From Marisa cornuarietis (lineage: Eukaryota; Mollusca; Gastropoda; Architaenioglossa; Ampullariidae), in assembly GCA_004794655.1 (NCBI GenBank), contig SMMW01000554.1, positions 12,379,501 to 12,443,500 on the forward strand: 64,000 nucleotides of DNA, given 5' to 3'. A program made the translations under genes and the position numbers. The notes beneath the pieces were generated by a model that was not told where the DNA came from, searched no databases, and worked only from the letters and a program-made list of their open reading frames with translations. Below are positions 1-11,176 of the stretch, in pieces; within the stretch, counting starts at the first letter, position 1, and every line of letters begins with the position of its first letter.

Positions 1-174
1 AAGTTTTAAAAGTAAAGAAGTAACTATCAGCAATCATTTTTTCAAAGGATTTTTGTTGGAGATAAAGCTGTTTTAGCACAAAAAATAAGGTTTACAAAGC
101 AATACATAGTAAATATGACTTATACGTGATATCTTGGAAAATAAAGAATAAATATTAGATGAAGAAACACCTAC

Positions 175-309
175 CATAGGGCACAGAGCATCAAGACGTT
201 TATCATCCAAAAACTTTTCCAAGTCAACCCCAAGGTCCAAGAACAACTCAACGAATTCAACTTGCCCTTTTTTCAATGCTTTCTCCATCAACTCAAGCAG
301 TTTGTCACC
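175..309 (-). CDS. Gene A exon: ankyrin-like helical segment of TRPM N-terminus
   Basis: 45 codons, phase 0-0, with acceptor TTTTAG and donor GTAGG. The peptide contains KGQVEFVELFLDLGVDLEKF, which fits the TRPM pattern of a helix pair ending in 'EFVxLFLexGVxLxxFL'. Gene B has an exon of exactly the same length at 58,578-58,712 with the shared core LMEKAL and FL.K.RL. Paralogy of the two exons is therefore well supported. It lies in the cytoplasmic part that follows the N-terminal homology domain. Confidence 0.85.
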
Positions 310-404
310 CTAAAAGGTAGTGACATACGCCATAATCTATTAGAACCAGTGGTCAGTAGAAGACCTGTGACACCGAACCCAAGACATCTCACGTGAATAT
401 TATC

Positions 405-437
405 TGTGTGTGCGTGTGTGTGCGTGTGTGTGCGTGC

Positions 438-521
<84 letters not shown>
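405..521. repeat. (TG)n microsatellite
   Basis: About 117 bp of TG repeats, with CG interruptions at the left end, in the intron between two gene A exons. The long CVCVC/HTHTH frames over it are artefacts of the repeat. Confidence 0.98.
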
Positions 522-522
<1 letters not shown>

Positions 523-530
523 AAGCTAAC

Positions 531-697
531 CTTAAATTCGCTCCATCTCATTTCTTGTGCCTTCTCAAAACATTCCCAGTCAAAGGCCAGCTCTAGAATT
601 GTCATTTTATTTTGTCCTTTTTCTTGCTGCTTTGCAGTGTCGCTCTTCACATTTTCCTTTATGTCTTCATCATTTTCTAGCTTCTGGTTGTCATCAT
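531..697 (-). CDS. Gene A exon: acidic linker plus TRPM helix
   Basis: 2 + 55 codons, with acceptor TTGCAG and donor GTTAG, ending in phase 0 as the next exon needs. An acidic, glutamine-rich linker of about 30 residues leads into ILELAFDWECFEKAQEM, matching the TRPM 'L.LALxWdrxdxA' helix. The gene B counterpart at 59,571-59,680 reads LQLALSWDCSKKAQEK. The linker is weakly conserved, as is usual there. Confidence 0.82.
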
Positions 698-1871
698 CTG
701 CAAGAAATCCAGTTTTTAAATAGAATGCTCTCACAGTATTGAAGGAAACGTCATTGCAATTTGGTTAAGGCACTCAATATTGAAGCAAGTTTTTTGGGGG
801 GATAAGACCCACCAGGCCTTCATTTGACAAGCTATTGTTTTCCATCAAAGCGATAATACCGGCTATGTCACCGTTCAGGGAGGGTTGAAAACGGTGGCTG
901 GGTATCACTGGTCTCTATATTTCACATGCGAGGCCCAAGACACAGTAAGCCGCTCATATGTCAATCCAACTACAGACAGTGGACTGGGGACAATAATTTT
1001 TATTCTTGAGTTATATATATATATATTGCACAATACACCTACACACCAATACACACACATATATATATATATATATAGCCTTGGAGACATTTTTCTATAG
1101 GACTGATGCATACTTGAAAACGCTTTGGGTCTGCTGAACAGTGGAGAAATTCGCTGTATAAATCTCATTATCATTATCGTTCCCTTAGAGTCAATAATAC
1201 TGTTGTCTTTAAAGAAAACTAAAGGAAACATGGGGTTACCAAGTACCAATCCATTCAAAAACACGGTATAAAAGAACAAAAAAAATTACTAAAGGAAACT
1301 CAAACTAAAGGTCCCTAAAACAGCAGCAACTAATATAGTACCTAAAACTAAACACAAGTCTAGAATAGAGCAACATGGTAGGTGGGGTAGGGATCTGGCA
1401 ACCAGCACAGTACACCAACATTGCGGGCTTGGCAGGCCTCTTAGACACCAAATGACAAAATGACAAAATCTTTATTTACAAGGGTAACAGACTAAGCAAA
1501 AGTTATGCTTTTTCCCATCTAGCCCTCGGACTAAGTAGCAGAAAAAAATTACATTAATTCAAAACATGACGATAAAAACATAGAGAGAAACTATGATATG
1601 TACAAAGATGGTGGTTGATATCTGAATTGACAGTTTTTTTATTGGCTAGAGGACTAGAAGCATGTAGTACAGAGAAAGTGACAAGCTCTTCCCCTCCCCT
1701 CCCCTCCCCTCCCACAGTGCGAAATCGGCTTTTTGGGGGAAAACCCTTTCCCTCCTAAAAGCAACAACAAAAAATTCCCTTAATTCCCTTATTAGTTACA
1801 AACCAAAAGCTAGTTTTTTATAAGCAAGTATTAACTGCAAACAAATTGTGACAATTTTAGCGAGGTCTTAC
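698..1871. other. Gene A intron with simple repeats
   Basis: No exon seen. It contains AT repeats near 1,013-1,028 and 1,059-1,078, a CCCCT repeat at 1,689-1,713, and at about 1,443-1,530 a segment resembling the 3' end of a short retroelement (tgacaaaatctttatttac). Confidence 0.6.
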
Positions 1872-1946
1872 CGTCTTTAATTATGGCGTCGAGAATAGAC
1901 AAGCGCAGCGCTTTCTTCCTACCGAAGTTGCTGACTGAGTCAAACA
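1872..1946 (-). CDS. Gene A exon: conserved TRPM helix
   Basis: 75 bp with donor GTAAG and acceptor CACAG. The only open frame contains RKKALRLSILDAIIKD, which fits the TRPM helix that precedes the 'LALxW' segment ('L..AIL.A'). Its start phase does not match the end of the 2,533-2,658 exon if CACAG is used; an acceptor 12 bp further in (GTCAG) would fit. The call is good but the 5' boundary is uncertain. Confidence 0.65.
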
Positions 1947-2532
1947 CTGTGAATTGTTTTTCCGCTGCAGTGCTGCCCAAGGACCTTTAATAATACAACC
2001 AACAAGAATAAATAATTTATTAAATCTTACAAATATATCTAAATTGTTACTAAAGAGCTTCCAGCAACACAATAAAATTTTGTATGCCGTTTTTATTCCG
2101 AAAACAAAGAAAGGAAAATACATAATAATTATCATCATAATAACAATAATTGTCATCCTGCTAATATCACAGCTTCTATGTCACTATTTCTCACGTTATA
2201 GCACCTAATTTCAATCATTATTTAAAATTTTGTAACATCGTTTATACCATTTTTCTATCAAGATGAGCGGGACACTTATACTAATGTGAATGTTTGACTG
2301 GCAGGCTGTTATACATTAGCAATAGAATGTACGCGAATAATGTGCGTGTGCGTGTGCGTGTGTGTGAGAGAGAGAGAGAAAGAAAGAAAGAGATGAAGGG
2401 TGGGAGGAGGGGGGCTGGAGGGGTGTGTGTGAAAATATGCTAACAGTTTTTGATAAATATGATAAACAGTTGTGCACAGATCGAAGATAATAGATAACAG
2501 AATGAATTTCCTTGTACAATAACGCTTGTTAC

Positions 2533-2658
2533 TGATTTATTTTGCTTGCTTGCCTGGACTGCGTTGTCTCTTCTGCTGAACGTGTGCCATCGTCGTTGTA
2601 AGCCTGTTGGTTTTCCTTTGCCCCGTTCCTCACTGTGTCTTCCGACATTTTCGTAATA
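2533..2658 (-). CDS. Gene A exon candidate: charged linker
   Basis: Acceptor TTACAG and donor GTAACA. Joined to the exon at 2,887-2,930 it stays open and encodes MSEDTVRNGAKENQQAYNDD and further polar residues. It is low-complexity linker without a recognisable domain. A GC donor (CAG|GCAAGC) slightly further in is an alternative end. Support is from splice signals and phase only. Confidence 0.45.
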
Positions 2659-2886
2659 CTGTAACGAGATTACTATTGATAACATGACAGTTCAGCAAAG
2701 ATCTTTCATACGGGTCAGCAAACAAAAGATCAATATTAAACAAGATTTTAAAGCAAACAAGATGACTAAAAATCACCTTCAGTTCACTTCCAAAGTTTTA
2801 AACTTAAGTGTAGATAAAGCTACAAATGCTTGAAACAACGAGAACAGAAGTTTTATAAAACACAGCAAGCAACAAAAGGCCATTAC

Positions 2887-2930
2887 CTAGCGGTGTTTTT
2901 AGGCGGATCATCATCAAAATAACCAAATCC
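2887..2930 (-). CDS. Gene A microexon after the conserved VVVKG strand
   Basis: 44 bp with acceptor TTCCAG and donor GTAATG, starting in phase 0 exactly as the preceding exon ends. It encodes GFGYFDDDPPKNTA. In TRPM proteins the preceding strand is normally followed by GSGxxAD; here the glycine is kept but the rest is replaced by an acidic loop. Confidence 0.6.
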
Positions 2931-3199
2931 CTGGAAAAAGTATAAAAACACGTCAAGATGAAAATGCCAGGGAGAAATGCTCGTGTATCAAAACATCCTT
3001 TATATGTATGCACTGCGATGAAGTACACATGAGCAGTGAAATGGGAGTTACATTGGTTGAGTCAATAAAGTTATATTCTTATAATATCCAAATTTGCCTA
3101 AGAAGATAATTAAATAAATATTAGTCTTTTATCTCGTTTTTTACAATGTTCTGAAGGTATGGAGTTTACTTCTTTAATGGAAAGACGGATTCCTTATAC

Positions 3200-3297
3200 C
3201 TTTACAACAATCACAGGTATCCTTTTCTCCAGCGCAGTATTGAGGAAAATTTTCTCTCCATTCAGAAACAAAACAACTAAATTGGCTTTTGTTTTCT
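3200..3297 (-). CDS. Gene A exon: TRPM homology region core strand-helix-strand
   Basis: 98 bp with acceptor TTTCAG and donor GTATAAG. It encodes ANLVVLFLNGEKIFLNTALE followed by KRIPVIVVK, matching the TRPM N-terminal signature 'VxVVLeGG..Ti.tvlea....PVVVVkGSG'. The usual double glycine is NG here. Phase joins perfectly to the exons on both sides (3,947-3,989 and 2,887-2,930). Confidence 0.85.
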
Positions 3298-3946
3298 CTG
3301 AAAATATACAATTAAAATACATTATATACACGCAATGGAAACAGTTTGAATAGTTATTACATATTTAACAGCTGTGCCAACAGAACTTGAAAAGATTAAA
3401 TGTACTGAGTTATTTCCCTCATTAAGCATCCTAACTGGGAGATACATGATTTTATAGCAAAGACATTTACAACTGCGCAAAGAAAGATTTAAGCATCGCG
3501 AGATTAATGTAAAGCGAATTAATATTTTTGGGAACTCTCCAACAAACTGCTGATTTAATACGAAGATCATCTATGTACAAAAAAGGTGAAGGCTTTCATT
3601 TCTTCTTAGGCATATACATGAAAACATGCATATCATAAACGAAAGCAGGATCTTTGCTCACATGAACCGCTAGTAAATAAATGTTATCTGGTCGTAGAGG
3701 CTGTTAAGGCAGCATTTATTATCAAGAAAACGACAACGACGACGAAGAGAAAAAAAAGAATGGTGTTGCTAGTGGTTAGGTTGGTAGTAGAGGATAGAGC
3801 TATCGCGGAGCACAAACGACTGAAACTATTGCCCAGACATTGCTGATTTTTTGTAATTAACACATCCATTTACCCGAAAAATTGTTACTTTTATTTTTTT
3901 AAATAGCACTGTCCGTTTTTAAAAACTGGAAAACCTTGAAACTTAC

Positions 3947-3989
3947 CAGAAATGTGCTTCAGTGCAGAGAGTACATTTTCATTATCGTT
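3947..3989 (-). CDS. Gene A microexon in the TRPM homology region
   Basis: 43 bp with acceptor TTGTAG and donor GTAAG. It encodes NDNENVLSALKHIS and leaves one base that completes a codon with the next exon. Phase 0 start fits the upstream exon. Its position is that of the helix before the VVLFL strand. Confidence 0.7.
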
Positions 3990-4499
3990 CTACAAAGCAA
4001 ATAAAGAACAGCAATATAACACATTGTTAGCAACATGTTCTAACGACAGTAACACCATTTAGCAGTAAAGAGTAATATTTCAAATATTTGGTAAGTAAGA
4101 GCGTTTTGACTGAGTAAAAACGTTTTCATATATGTCACAGAGGGGGGGTGGGACATGGAGGCTAATAGCCAGTACAGCGAGGGTGGCCGAGTCGCACCTG
4201 GCGCATGAGTCATAGGGTTATTTTTTTTACACAGTGAGAAGAGAAAGGGGAGAGAGTGTTTAATTAATTGTTGCCGGCCAGCGCGGCAAGTGCCGAGACA
4301 CTGCGTGTGGGGGAGTGAAGGCTGCGTCTACCTAGAAAGGTGCGTTGTTGTGATTTATTTTTTTTAGTATCTCAGATTTGTTTGCATAAGTTGATTTTTT
4401 CCTGTACGATTTTTTTAAAGAAAGATATAGATATGTAGTAGTAATTTTGTTTTGCTGTAATTTTGTTATAGGCGCAGTTAGCTGGAATTATTTGTACCC

Positions 4500-4760
4500 T
4501 GGAGAATTTGGCCAGGAGTATTGTTGTCACTCGTCCCCAAGAGGCAGCGCCATGTGTGTAACACCTGTTTCCCCAGAGAAGGCGGCAATAAAGAGAAGGG
4601 TGGGTCTCTGGTCCCCAAGAGGCAGCGCCATGAGTGTAACGCCTGTTTCCCCACAGAAGGCGTCAATAAAGAGAAGAGGCAGCGACATTTCATGTTCAAC
4701 GTCTGGCCCCGAGAGGCAGCGTTTGTGTTGTGAGGTTGGGTGGCTCCTCCCGAGAGACAG
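4500..4760. repeat. Imperfect 77-86 bp tandem repeats with AATAAA motifs
   Basis: Two adjacent copies of a unit containing ccccaagaggcagcgccatg, cctgtttcccca, gaaggcg and caataaagag (about 4,535-4,610 and 4,611-4,690), followed by partial copies with gaggcagcg. They lie in a broader segment (about 4,135-4,975) beginning tgtcacag and containing polyadenylation-like signals, so a degraded solo LTR is possible. No convincing target duplication was seen. Confidence 0.5.
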
Positions 4761-5304
4761 CACCATTTTAAGTAAAACGTTTGTGGTTTGGGATATTTGT
4801 GTGTGGAGAATTTATGTAGTTATTATATATATATATACTCATCGAATCGTCAGTTTTTCCAGTGACTGCAATTTAAGAACATTATCCAGTGTGAACATCG
4901 AAAAGTGACTTTGTGCCGCAGTATAAACTTTACTAGTATTCTTTGTTTACAATCAAAACTGAGACAACAAACTTTCTTTTATGCTATTTGATAATTATAT
5001 TATTTTGTACTTTAGAATTTATTGAATTTATTTTACTATGTTTGCTGATTTAATTAAATGTATACAGGCGTGAAAAGAAGGCTTGAGTTGTTTTGTATGA
5101 GAATAAAAGAACGCGCAAAATGTCCAGGCGTCAAGTGAACGCAGAGGCTGTGACAATATACTGAAGCTGAAAAGATTTCCTGCCCAGTGGGAGTTCTCCT
5201 TGATATAACGACTACTACACAGCAATAAGCATACCCATGACACTTTATTTTAAACTCAAATTGCAGCATATTTTCAGCCTGGTGACCAGCTCATTATAAC
5301 TGAG

Positions 5305-5430
5305 ATTGATTGATTGATTGATTGATTGATTGAGTGAGTGAGTGAGTGAGTGAGTGAGTGAGTGAGTGAGTGAGTGAGTGAGTGAGTGAGTGAGTGAGTG
5401 AGTGAGTGAGTGAGTGAGTGAGTGAGTGAG
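5305..5430. repeat. Compound tetranucleotide repeat (ATTG)n-(AGTG)n
   Basis: About seven ATTG units switch abruptly to about 24 AGTG units, in a gene A intron. Confidence 0.97.
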
Positions 5431-5654
5431 TCTATTCAAAGAAGATCCATTACTTCACAGTGAATAAATAAATTCAGTCGTTAAAAATAGTTTTGAAAGT
5501 ACTATACACTCTCACAAAAATTCATATATGAATATTTATATTTATATTTATATATGATTATTCATAATGTTTATGAACGACGGCGTTTGTAATAATAATG
5601 CCAGCATGTGTGTGCAAATTAAGAAAGATAAGAGAAAAATATATAAATACTTAC

Positions 5655-5755
5655 ACTGTAGAAGAAGAATATATTTTTGTTCCTCTTGAACGAATACATG
5701 TCTCTGACATATTCTAGATATTCTTTCAGATCTTCATTTGTAAATACCCAGGTGT
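5655..5755 (-). CDS. Gene A exon: TRPM homology region
   Basis: 101 bp with acceptor CCACACAG and donor GTAAGT. It encodes TWVFTNEDLKEYLEYVRDMY and ends NIFFFYS. Phases match both neighbours (one base in from 6,299-6,509, zero out). It corresponds to the TRPM stretch that normally reads 'aWIitGG...gv', strongly diverged. Confidence 0.75.
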
Positions 5756-6298
5756 CTGTGTGGTTAGATAAACAAGACAGTTGTTGTTAGAACAAGCGAA
5801 TGTTGATCACAGAACATCGATTTCCCTACCACCAGTATGAACAGCTCCACGCGATGAGTAGGATGGATAGATATTTACATAGAGATATACAGAAAGAAGG
5901 ATAGGAGAGACTATGTCAGAGTGTGGGTACACAATGCATGAGTTTATGTGTGCGTGTGTTCGTGTAATATTGATATTTATAATATTTATATTCATAAAAC
6001 AGTAAAAATGAGAAAATGTTCCAGTAAATCGCATTTTTTCATTAGAATACTTCACATACACACACACATATATATAGGTATGTATTTAGTCAAACACATA
6101 CATATATATATAGGTATATATTTAGTCAAAAGTAAATAAGACAGACAGGCAAATAGGCAATCAGAACTTAATGTGTATAGATGAACACATGTATTACATA
6201 TATAAGCAGGTATATATATATATAAATATCCTCTTCTTTTAAAGTAAATATATTTATACATATATACAGACAGAATACAATATTTTAAAATCCCTTAC

Positions 6299-6509
6299 GT
6301 GTATCCAATACACAGCTCATGAGGTGTCGTCCAAAATCGTCCTTTTTACGTCTGTTTCCATCACAGAAAGTTTTCTCCTGGCCACATAAATACAGGATGA
6401 GTGTCGGGGGTGTAGATGGAGCTTTTAACTGGCATAGTATGCACCCCGGGTCTTGTTTATTTTCAGACTTTTGCTGCCATTCAAAATCTTCCTTGTTACG
6501 CTGGCCAAC
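6299..6509 (-). CDS. Gene A exon: start of TRPM homology region, cysteine-bearing
   Basis: 211 bp with acceptor TATTTTAG and donor GTAAGG: 70 codons plus one base. It contains GCILCQLKAPSTPPTLILYL, then CGQEKTFC and RHLMSC. The PPTLILYL strand fits the TRPM 'PnLvisvtGG' strand at the beginning of the N-terminal homology region. Five cysteines and a histidine (CxxC, C..C, HLMSC) could bind a metal, but this is inference. Confidence 0.72.
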
Positions 6510-6900
6510 CTAAAATAGAAACTTACCTTTAATGCTATAAATTATTACCAATTCTATTTCTAGGATAATTTATTAATAATAATTAAGTAACATAAATAAT
6601 AAAAACACATTTAAAGCTCCCTACCTTAGCCATACGGGCAAGCTCATAGTATAAATTGACTATAAATGGAATATGTGGATTACATTTACTTTTCAAGCAA
6701 ACGCGAGTTATGTCTTTGCGCTTTAGAAAAGTAGCCTATGGTATTTTTTCAAAAGTAGAATGCAAGCGACACATGCAATCATATACACACATACAAAAAC
6801 GTACGCACGCGCATCAACAGGCACAAAACATGCCTATCCACAACCAAATGCAAAAATGCCCGTGTTTTATTACTCACATAATTATACAGCAATCTCTTAC

Positions 6901-7071
6901 TTTCACTAAATAGAAGTTTGCTTTTTCATCGTTTCCCTTGCTTTTCTTTGCCTTTTCATCGTTTCCTTTGCTTGTCTTTGCCTTTTCATCGTTTCCCTTG
7001 CCTCTCTTTGACTTTTCATCATCTACCTTGCCTGTCTTTGCCTTTTCATCACCACTTTTGCTTTCTGCACT
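6901..7071 (-). CDS. Gene A exon: K/D/E-rich repeat linker
   Basis: 57 codons, phase 0-0, with acceptor TTTTCAG and donor GTAAGA. The body is four to five copies of a 12-residue repeat around GNDEKAKTSK (36 bp at DNA level), ending ANFYLVK. No domain is recognised. It is probably a disordered, highly charged spacer just before the TRPM homology region. Confidence 0.65.
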
Positions 7072-7510
7072 CTGAAAATATCATAATTTCTTAGATGGCA
7101 ATTGAAAAAAGTAAAACCATTTGCATAATAACAAACGCTATATTATTTTTAAAAGTTTAGTATAAGCTCTTGTATACTCTCATTTATACTCCAGGTTTTA
7201 CATATAATCAAAATAAAGATTACATTTTTCAATTAATTATTGTTTTCTTTGTGACAACTTTATGTGAGACTTCAAACAGAACGAATATCATTTATTTTGC
7301 TGCTTGAACACACGTCACAGCCAGAGACTTTGATGAAAAACATTTTGTTCACCAGGGCGTTATTGCAAACACAAACACAAAAACATAAATATATCTACTC
7401 GCTTTATCTAAAAAAAAATACATAAACATGAATCTGCACTCATTTGCACAGCCATAATAACGCACAAGTAGTAATATCATACTAAACACAAGCAAGCATT
7501 CGACTCTTAC

Positions 7511-7612
7511 TTGCATTAAGAACAGCTCGACATCTTTAGTCTGAGCATCGTGTCTTTTGTTCTCTTCCTTTTGTTGTATCTTTTCCTTTTGTGGTTCTTT
7601 TCCTTTGCTCAT
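7511..7612 (-). CDS. Gene A exon: charged linker
   Basis: 34 codons, phase 0-0 if acceptor GTCAG is used (TTTAG four bases upstream is the alternative). It begins MSKGKEPQKEKIQQKEENKR and ends VELFLMQ; donor GTAAGA. The amphipathic end may be a short helix. Confidence 0.6.
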
Positions 7613-8441
7613 CTGACTAAACAGATCAGTCGTAATGGATGGGTCATAATAATCTAGATTAATATTCAATTCACATTGTGTCCATCGGTCATGTACAGGT
7701 CCCGTATGCTAGCTCTGTTTTTTAATGTATGTAACGGATTAAACATTTATAGGCATGGGAAGGCTTCTGCAGCGCCTTTTGATGAAAATGATAGTTTTAA
7801 CAAGCAGACAGCGAGATAGCGAAAGACAGAATGTGAGGTAGAATTTGGCCACCAAAAGAGACCTTTGTGTATGTGCGTCTGTGTGTTTGCGTGTGACAGA
7901 GAGAGAGAGTCTCGTCTGTGCGTGTGCACAAGTTCTCTTCAAATTACCTACGTCCCTTTACCAGACTCGGCCTTGGCTGTCTTCTATCCTCGGCTTTTGT
8001 CTTGATTTGCGTGGAGGTTGCTTCATTGACCTATGCAATGTCACAAATATTAATTTAGTGTCATAAAGTATAATGAATGCAGAGGCTAACTGCATCTAGG
8101 GAATGGCACACGGCAGGCAGATCCCAACCCTGTCCTTTCTCCTACGTTACCCTCCCCCCCATCTCCCTAATTAATCAGAGGCCAGTGTGCTTGGCGTGAG
8201 CATTAACTGGCGCGAATGAATTACAGTTACAGAAAGGAAAGGACTAATTTATCATTAAACAGAGAAAAAATAATTAAAGTAATTCATACAAATACGCAGG
8301 CGCACACACTTGAGCACACATACAAACCTGCACACATGCACATGCAAACTTACGAACATTTTAGCACGGTATCACAAACGCACGAGGAAATACATAAACG
8401 CACATTGAATGCAAGTAAACAAGCTTGTATCCATCTCTTAC

Positions 8442-8479
8442 TTCGCTGTCTTCTCCAGATTTCTTGCTGTCGTCTTCAC
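8442..8479 (-). CDS. Gene A microexon: acidic linker
   Basis: 38 bp with acceptor ATGTAG and donor GTAAGA. With one base from the previous exon it encodes GEDDSKKSGEDSE. The phases fit both neighbours, which is the main support for so short an exon. Confidence 0.55.
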
Positions 8480-8796
8480 CTACATGGCAGCATGTCGTAC
8501 TAAAACAAATAATTTGTTCAAGCGTAGTTCGTGCGATTTTGTTTCACTGTGAATTAGCTTGTATGTTCAGAAATAATGTGCATCCATAATGACTATTTTT
8601 GTGTAGATGCGTGTGTGCACGTCTGTGTACAGATACATGGCATCCGTATACGTCTGTAGATGCGGGCATATTGAGGTGGCTCTATATAACTAAGACATAT
8701 TAACACAGATCACAATTCAGTCATAAACTTCCTGCCACAGACCTGAGAGAAAAACAGTTAGATGCACTGTTTCGTTGGTCTCATATAATGCCTTAC

Positions 8797-8906
8797 CCAA
8801 GTGTATTTGGAACAAACAGCCATTTGATTTTCCCCCAGATTTGTTCTGTCTGATTTTCATTCTCTTTTTCTTTTCCTTTCTTTTCTTTCGTGTGTCTTGT
8901 ATTTTG
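8797..8906 (-). CDS. Gene A exon: lysine-rich linker
   Basis: 110 bp with acceptor ATTTCAG and donor GTAAG. It encodes KIQDTRKKRKEKKKRMKIRQ and then SGGKSNGCLFQIHLG. The basic stretch resembles a nuclear-localisation or lipid-binding patch. It ends in the phase needed by 8,442-8,479; the upstream phase (two bases) does not match exon 15,615-15,738, so an exon may be missing. Confidence 0.55.
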
Positions 8907-9140
8907 CTGAAATTCCACAAAGTCATGAGCTAAAGTTAATAAACACAAAGAGACAGGAAATTAAGGACAGATGAGTCGCAGTACATTTTACAAGCTGCAG
9001 TTATTTCACCGAACGACAAGCATTCGATAATACACTGGTTCAAAAAGAATCCAGATTTCGGCGGCTTCAACAACAAAAGGATGTAACCCGTGTAATCATG
9101 TGGTCAATAATATAGCTTAAGCCTAAAGAAGTTCAATTAT

Positions 9141-10027
9141 TGTCACGGATAGACCCGTGAAAGTAATGAATGACCGAAATGGAGTTAGCTCCCTTATTTC
9201 TTTTGTACAGCAGGGTTAGTTGCCCTTGAGGGGTACGTTTTTGCTATGGTTGAAAGGCGTGACGTAAAAGATGAGTATGACGTGGGGTGTCGTCTGCAAG
9301 AGCGGGGAAGTTTCTAGAGAGAAAGGAAAAAATGATGTTTTGAGTGGAATGTACCGGTGTGTGTGTGTGGGTGATTTTTCGAGAAAAGTAAATCAGGTCG
9401 GCATTTCGAGTATTGCTGGGAGTATATAGGTTTAGTGTTTCGTCAGCTGCTGTGTTTCTACTTGTTAATTCAGAAAAATTGGAGTATTGCTGTGTGTTTC
9501 AAAAGATTCATCAGTTGCTGTGTTTCTGCCAGTGAATTCTATATTGGGAGTAATTGCTGTGATTTTGAAGATTCGCAGTGGTGTGTATTTTTATATAATT
9601 TCAAGGATTATTACAGGCAAGTGTATATCTGTGGGTGCGTGAGTGGTGATCAGACGTTGACAGTGTGAAGTGGTCAGGTACGTTTTGAGAAACTGTTGAA
9701 CATTGAAAGAAAATTAAGCTGATATAGAGAAGAGACGGTGAGCGACGTTTGAGTGGAAGGTTGAAAGAAGACATTTACGTTGTTGAAAGGACATTTAGGA
9801 TATTAGTAGGGTTTAAGTAATCATTAATTTAACTGCGATGTATGTTGATGTAACTTTTATTTGAAATTCGTTGAGTGTGGGAGAATATTTGGATTTTGTT
9901 TTAATTATAGATATAGGAACCCACGTGCAGGTCTTTGTATTTTGTTGTGTGAAAGGACACGTGAAGAACGCTGTGAAGTTTGTGTGTGTGTATGTGACCT
10001 GTCCACACTTCCCGTGCGTTCTTGACA
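9141..10027 (+). repeat. 5' LTR
   Basis: 887 bp, TGTCACGG to TTGACA, nearly identical to 14,548-15,436. A TATA-like motif (agtatatagg) lies near 9,420-9,430. Confidence 0.93.
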
Positions 10028-10050
10028 TTGGTGACCCCAGACGTGACCTG
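10028..10050 (+). promoter_or_regulatory. Putative primer-binding site
   Basis: ttggtgaccccagacgtgac follows the 5' LTR directly, with the TGGTGACCCC look common in gypsy-type elements. The matching tRNA was not identified. Confidence 0.55.
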
Positions 10051-10528
10051 TCGTGGGTTTGTATCGTTTGGTGCTGTCACCCCGTCTCCAGCTTTACGGG
10101 TCTGTGGAGTTTGTAAAGTTCTCTCCACAGTAAGGGCCTAGCCTCTGTATCTACTTTGAGTCTTGTCTTTCCTTCTCAACTCTCTCCTCTGGGTGTAAAA
10201 GAGTGTGAAGTAACCGCAAGGGAGAGTGACTGTTCGCTATCCTGTAGTTACCTGTCTTGTTAACTTTTATAAAAAAAATAATAAGAAAATTGGGTTTCCT
10301 TACTTAAATATTGTTTGCCTTAGTAACTTGATGAACTGAATTAACTGAAGAAACTTTGATTATTTTTGTGACTTGACTTTAGAAACAGTTAGAGAAACAT
10401 TTGTGAACATTTGATGCAGTAGATGTTAAGGTACTATGTAATGTGTTATGATATTATTCTGTGTGTTTAATTGATGACCTGCCTATATACTCCATGCTAT
10501 GCCTCTATGCCATCTGTTTTAATTATTG

Positions 10529-10855
10529 AAAAGCCTGTGTGGCAAATTTGAAAAGCCTGTGTGGCAAATTTAAAAAGCCTGTGTGGCAGATTTGAAAAGC
10601 CTGTGTGGCAGATTTGAAAAGCCTGTGTGGCAAGTTTGAATAGCCTGTGTGGCAAATTTGAAAAGCCTGTGTGGCAGATTTGAAAAGCCTGTGTGGCGGA
10701 TTTGAAAAGCCTGTGTGGCAACTTTGAAAAGCCTGTGTGGCTGATTGAATAGCCTGTGTGGCTGTTAGAATAGCCTGTGTGGCTGATTGAATAGCCTGTG
10801 TGGCTGATTGCATAGCCTGTGTGGCTGTTAGAATAGCCTGTGTGGCTGATAGAAT
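10529..10855. repeat. 22 bp minisatellite in the LTR-element leader
   Basis: Fifteen copies of a unit with invariant core gcctgtgtggc. The first ten or so have period 22 (aaaagcctgtgtggcagatt), the last five have period 21-22 with gattgaat or gttagaat. It lies between the 5' LTR and gag. Confidence 0.95.
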
Positions 10856-11176
10856 CTCTAAGGCATAAAGAGATACTAAGATAGTAGCCTAGGCATATAA
10901 TTGCATGCTTCGTGGGCTAGCAGCCTATGTTACATTGTGAAGTTATATTCCTTTGCTATTAGGGTTTTGATAACCGCTTGGTATAATTGGAAGATTACTT
11001 TCTGTGTTGTCTGATATTGTGGATCTTGATGTGATTTAACCTTGTGTAAGCAGTTGATTTTGATTTTGTTGTATTATTGCTATAGACATTTTTTTTGTTG
11101 TAACCTGCCTTGACTGGGCTTAGGGTTAGTGGTTTGAAAGTTTATATTCTAGGGTTCTTATTTAATAGCGTTGAAA

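Noticed and set aside
406..723. Long CVCVC and HTHTH frames over the TG repeat
   Set aside because: Any dinucleotide repeat is open in several frames; no coding evidence.
5245..5439. Frame with repeated THSL
   Set aside because: Product of the AGTG microsatellite.
6920..7060. CRISPR-like regular repeat
   Set aside because: The 36 bp repeats are contiguous coding repeats without spacers, in a eukaryotic exon.
10497..10813. Two minus-strand frames with repeated CHTGFSNLPHRLFK-like text
   Set aside because: Translation of the 22 bp repeat in the LTR-element leader, opposite to the element's coding strand.
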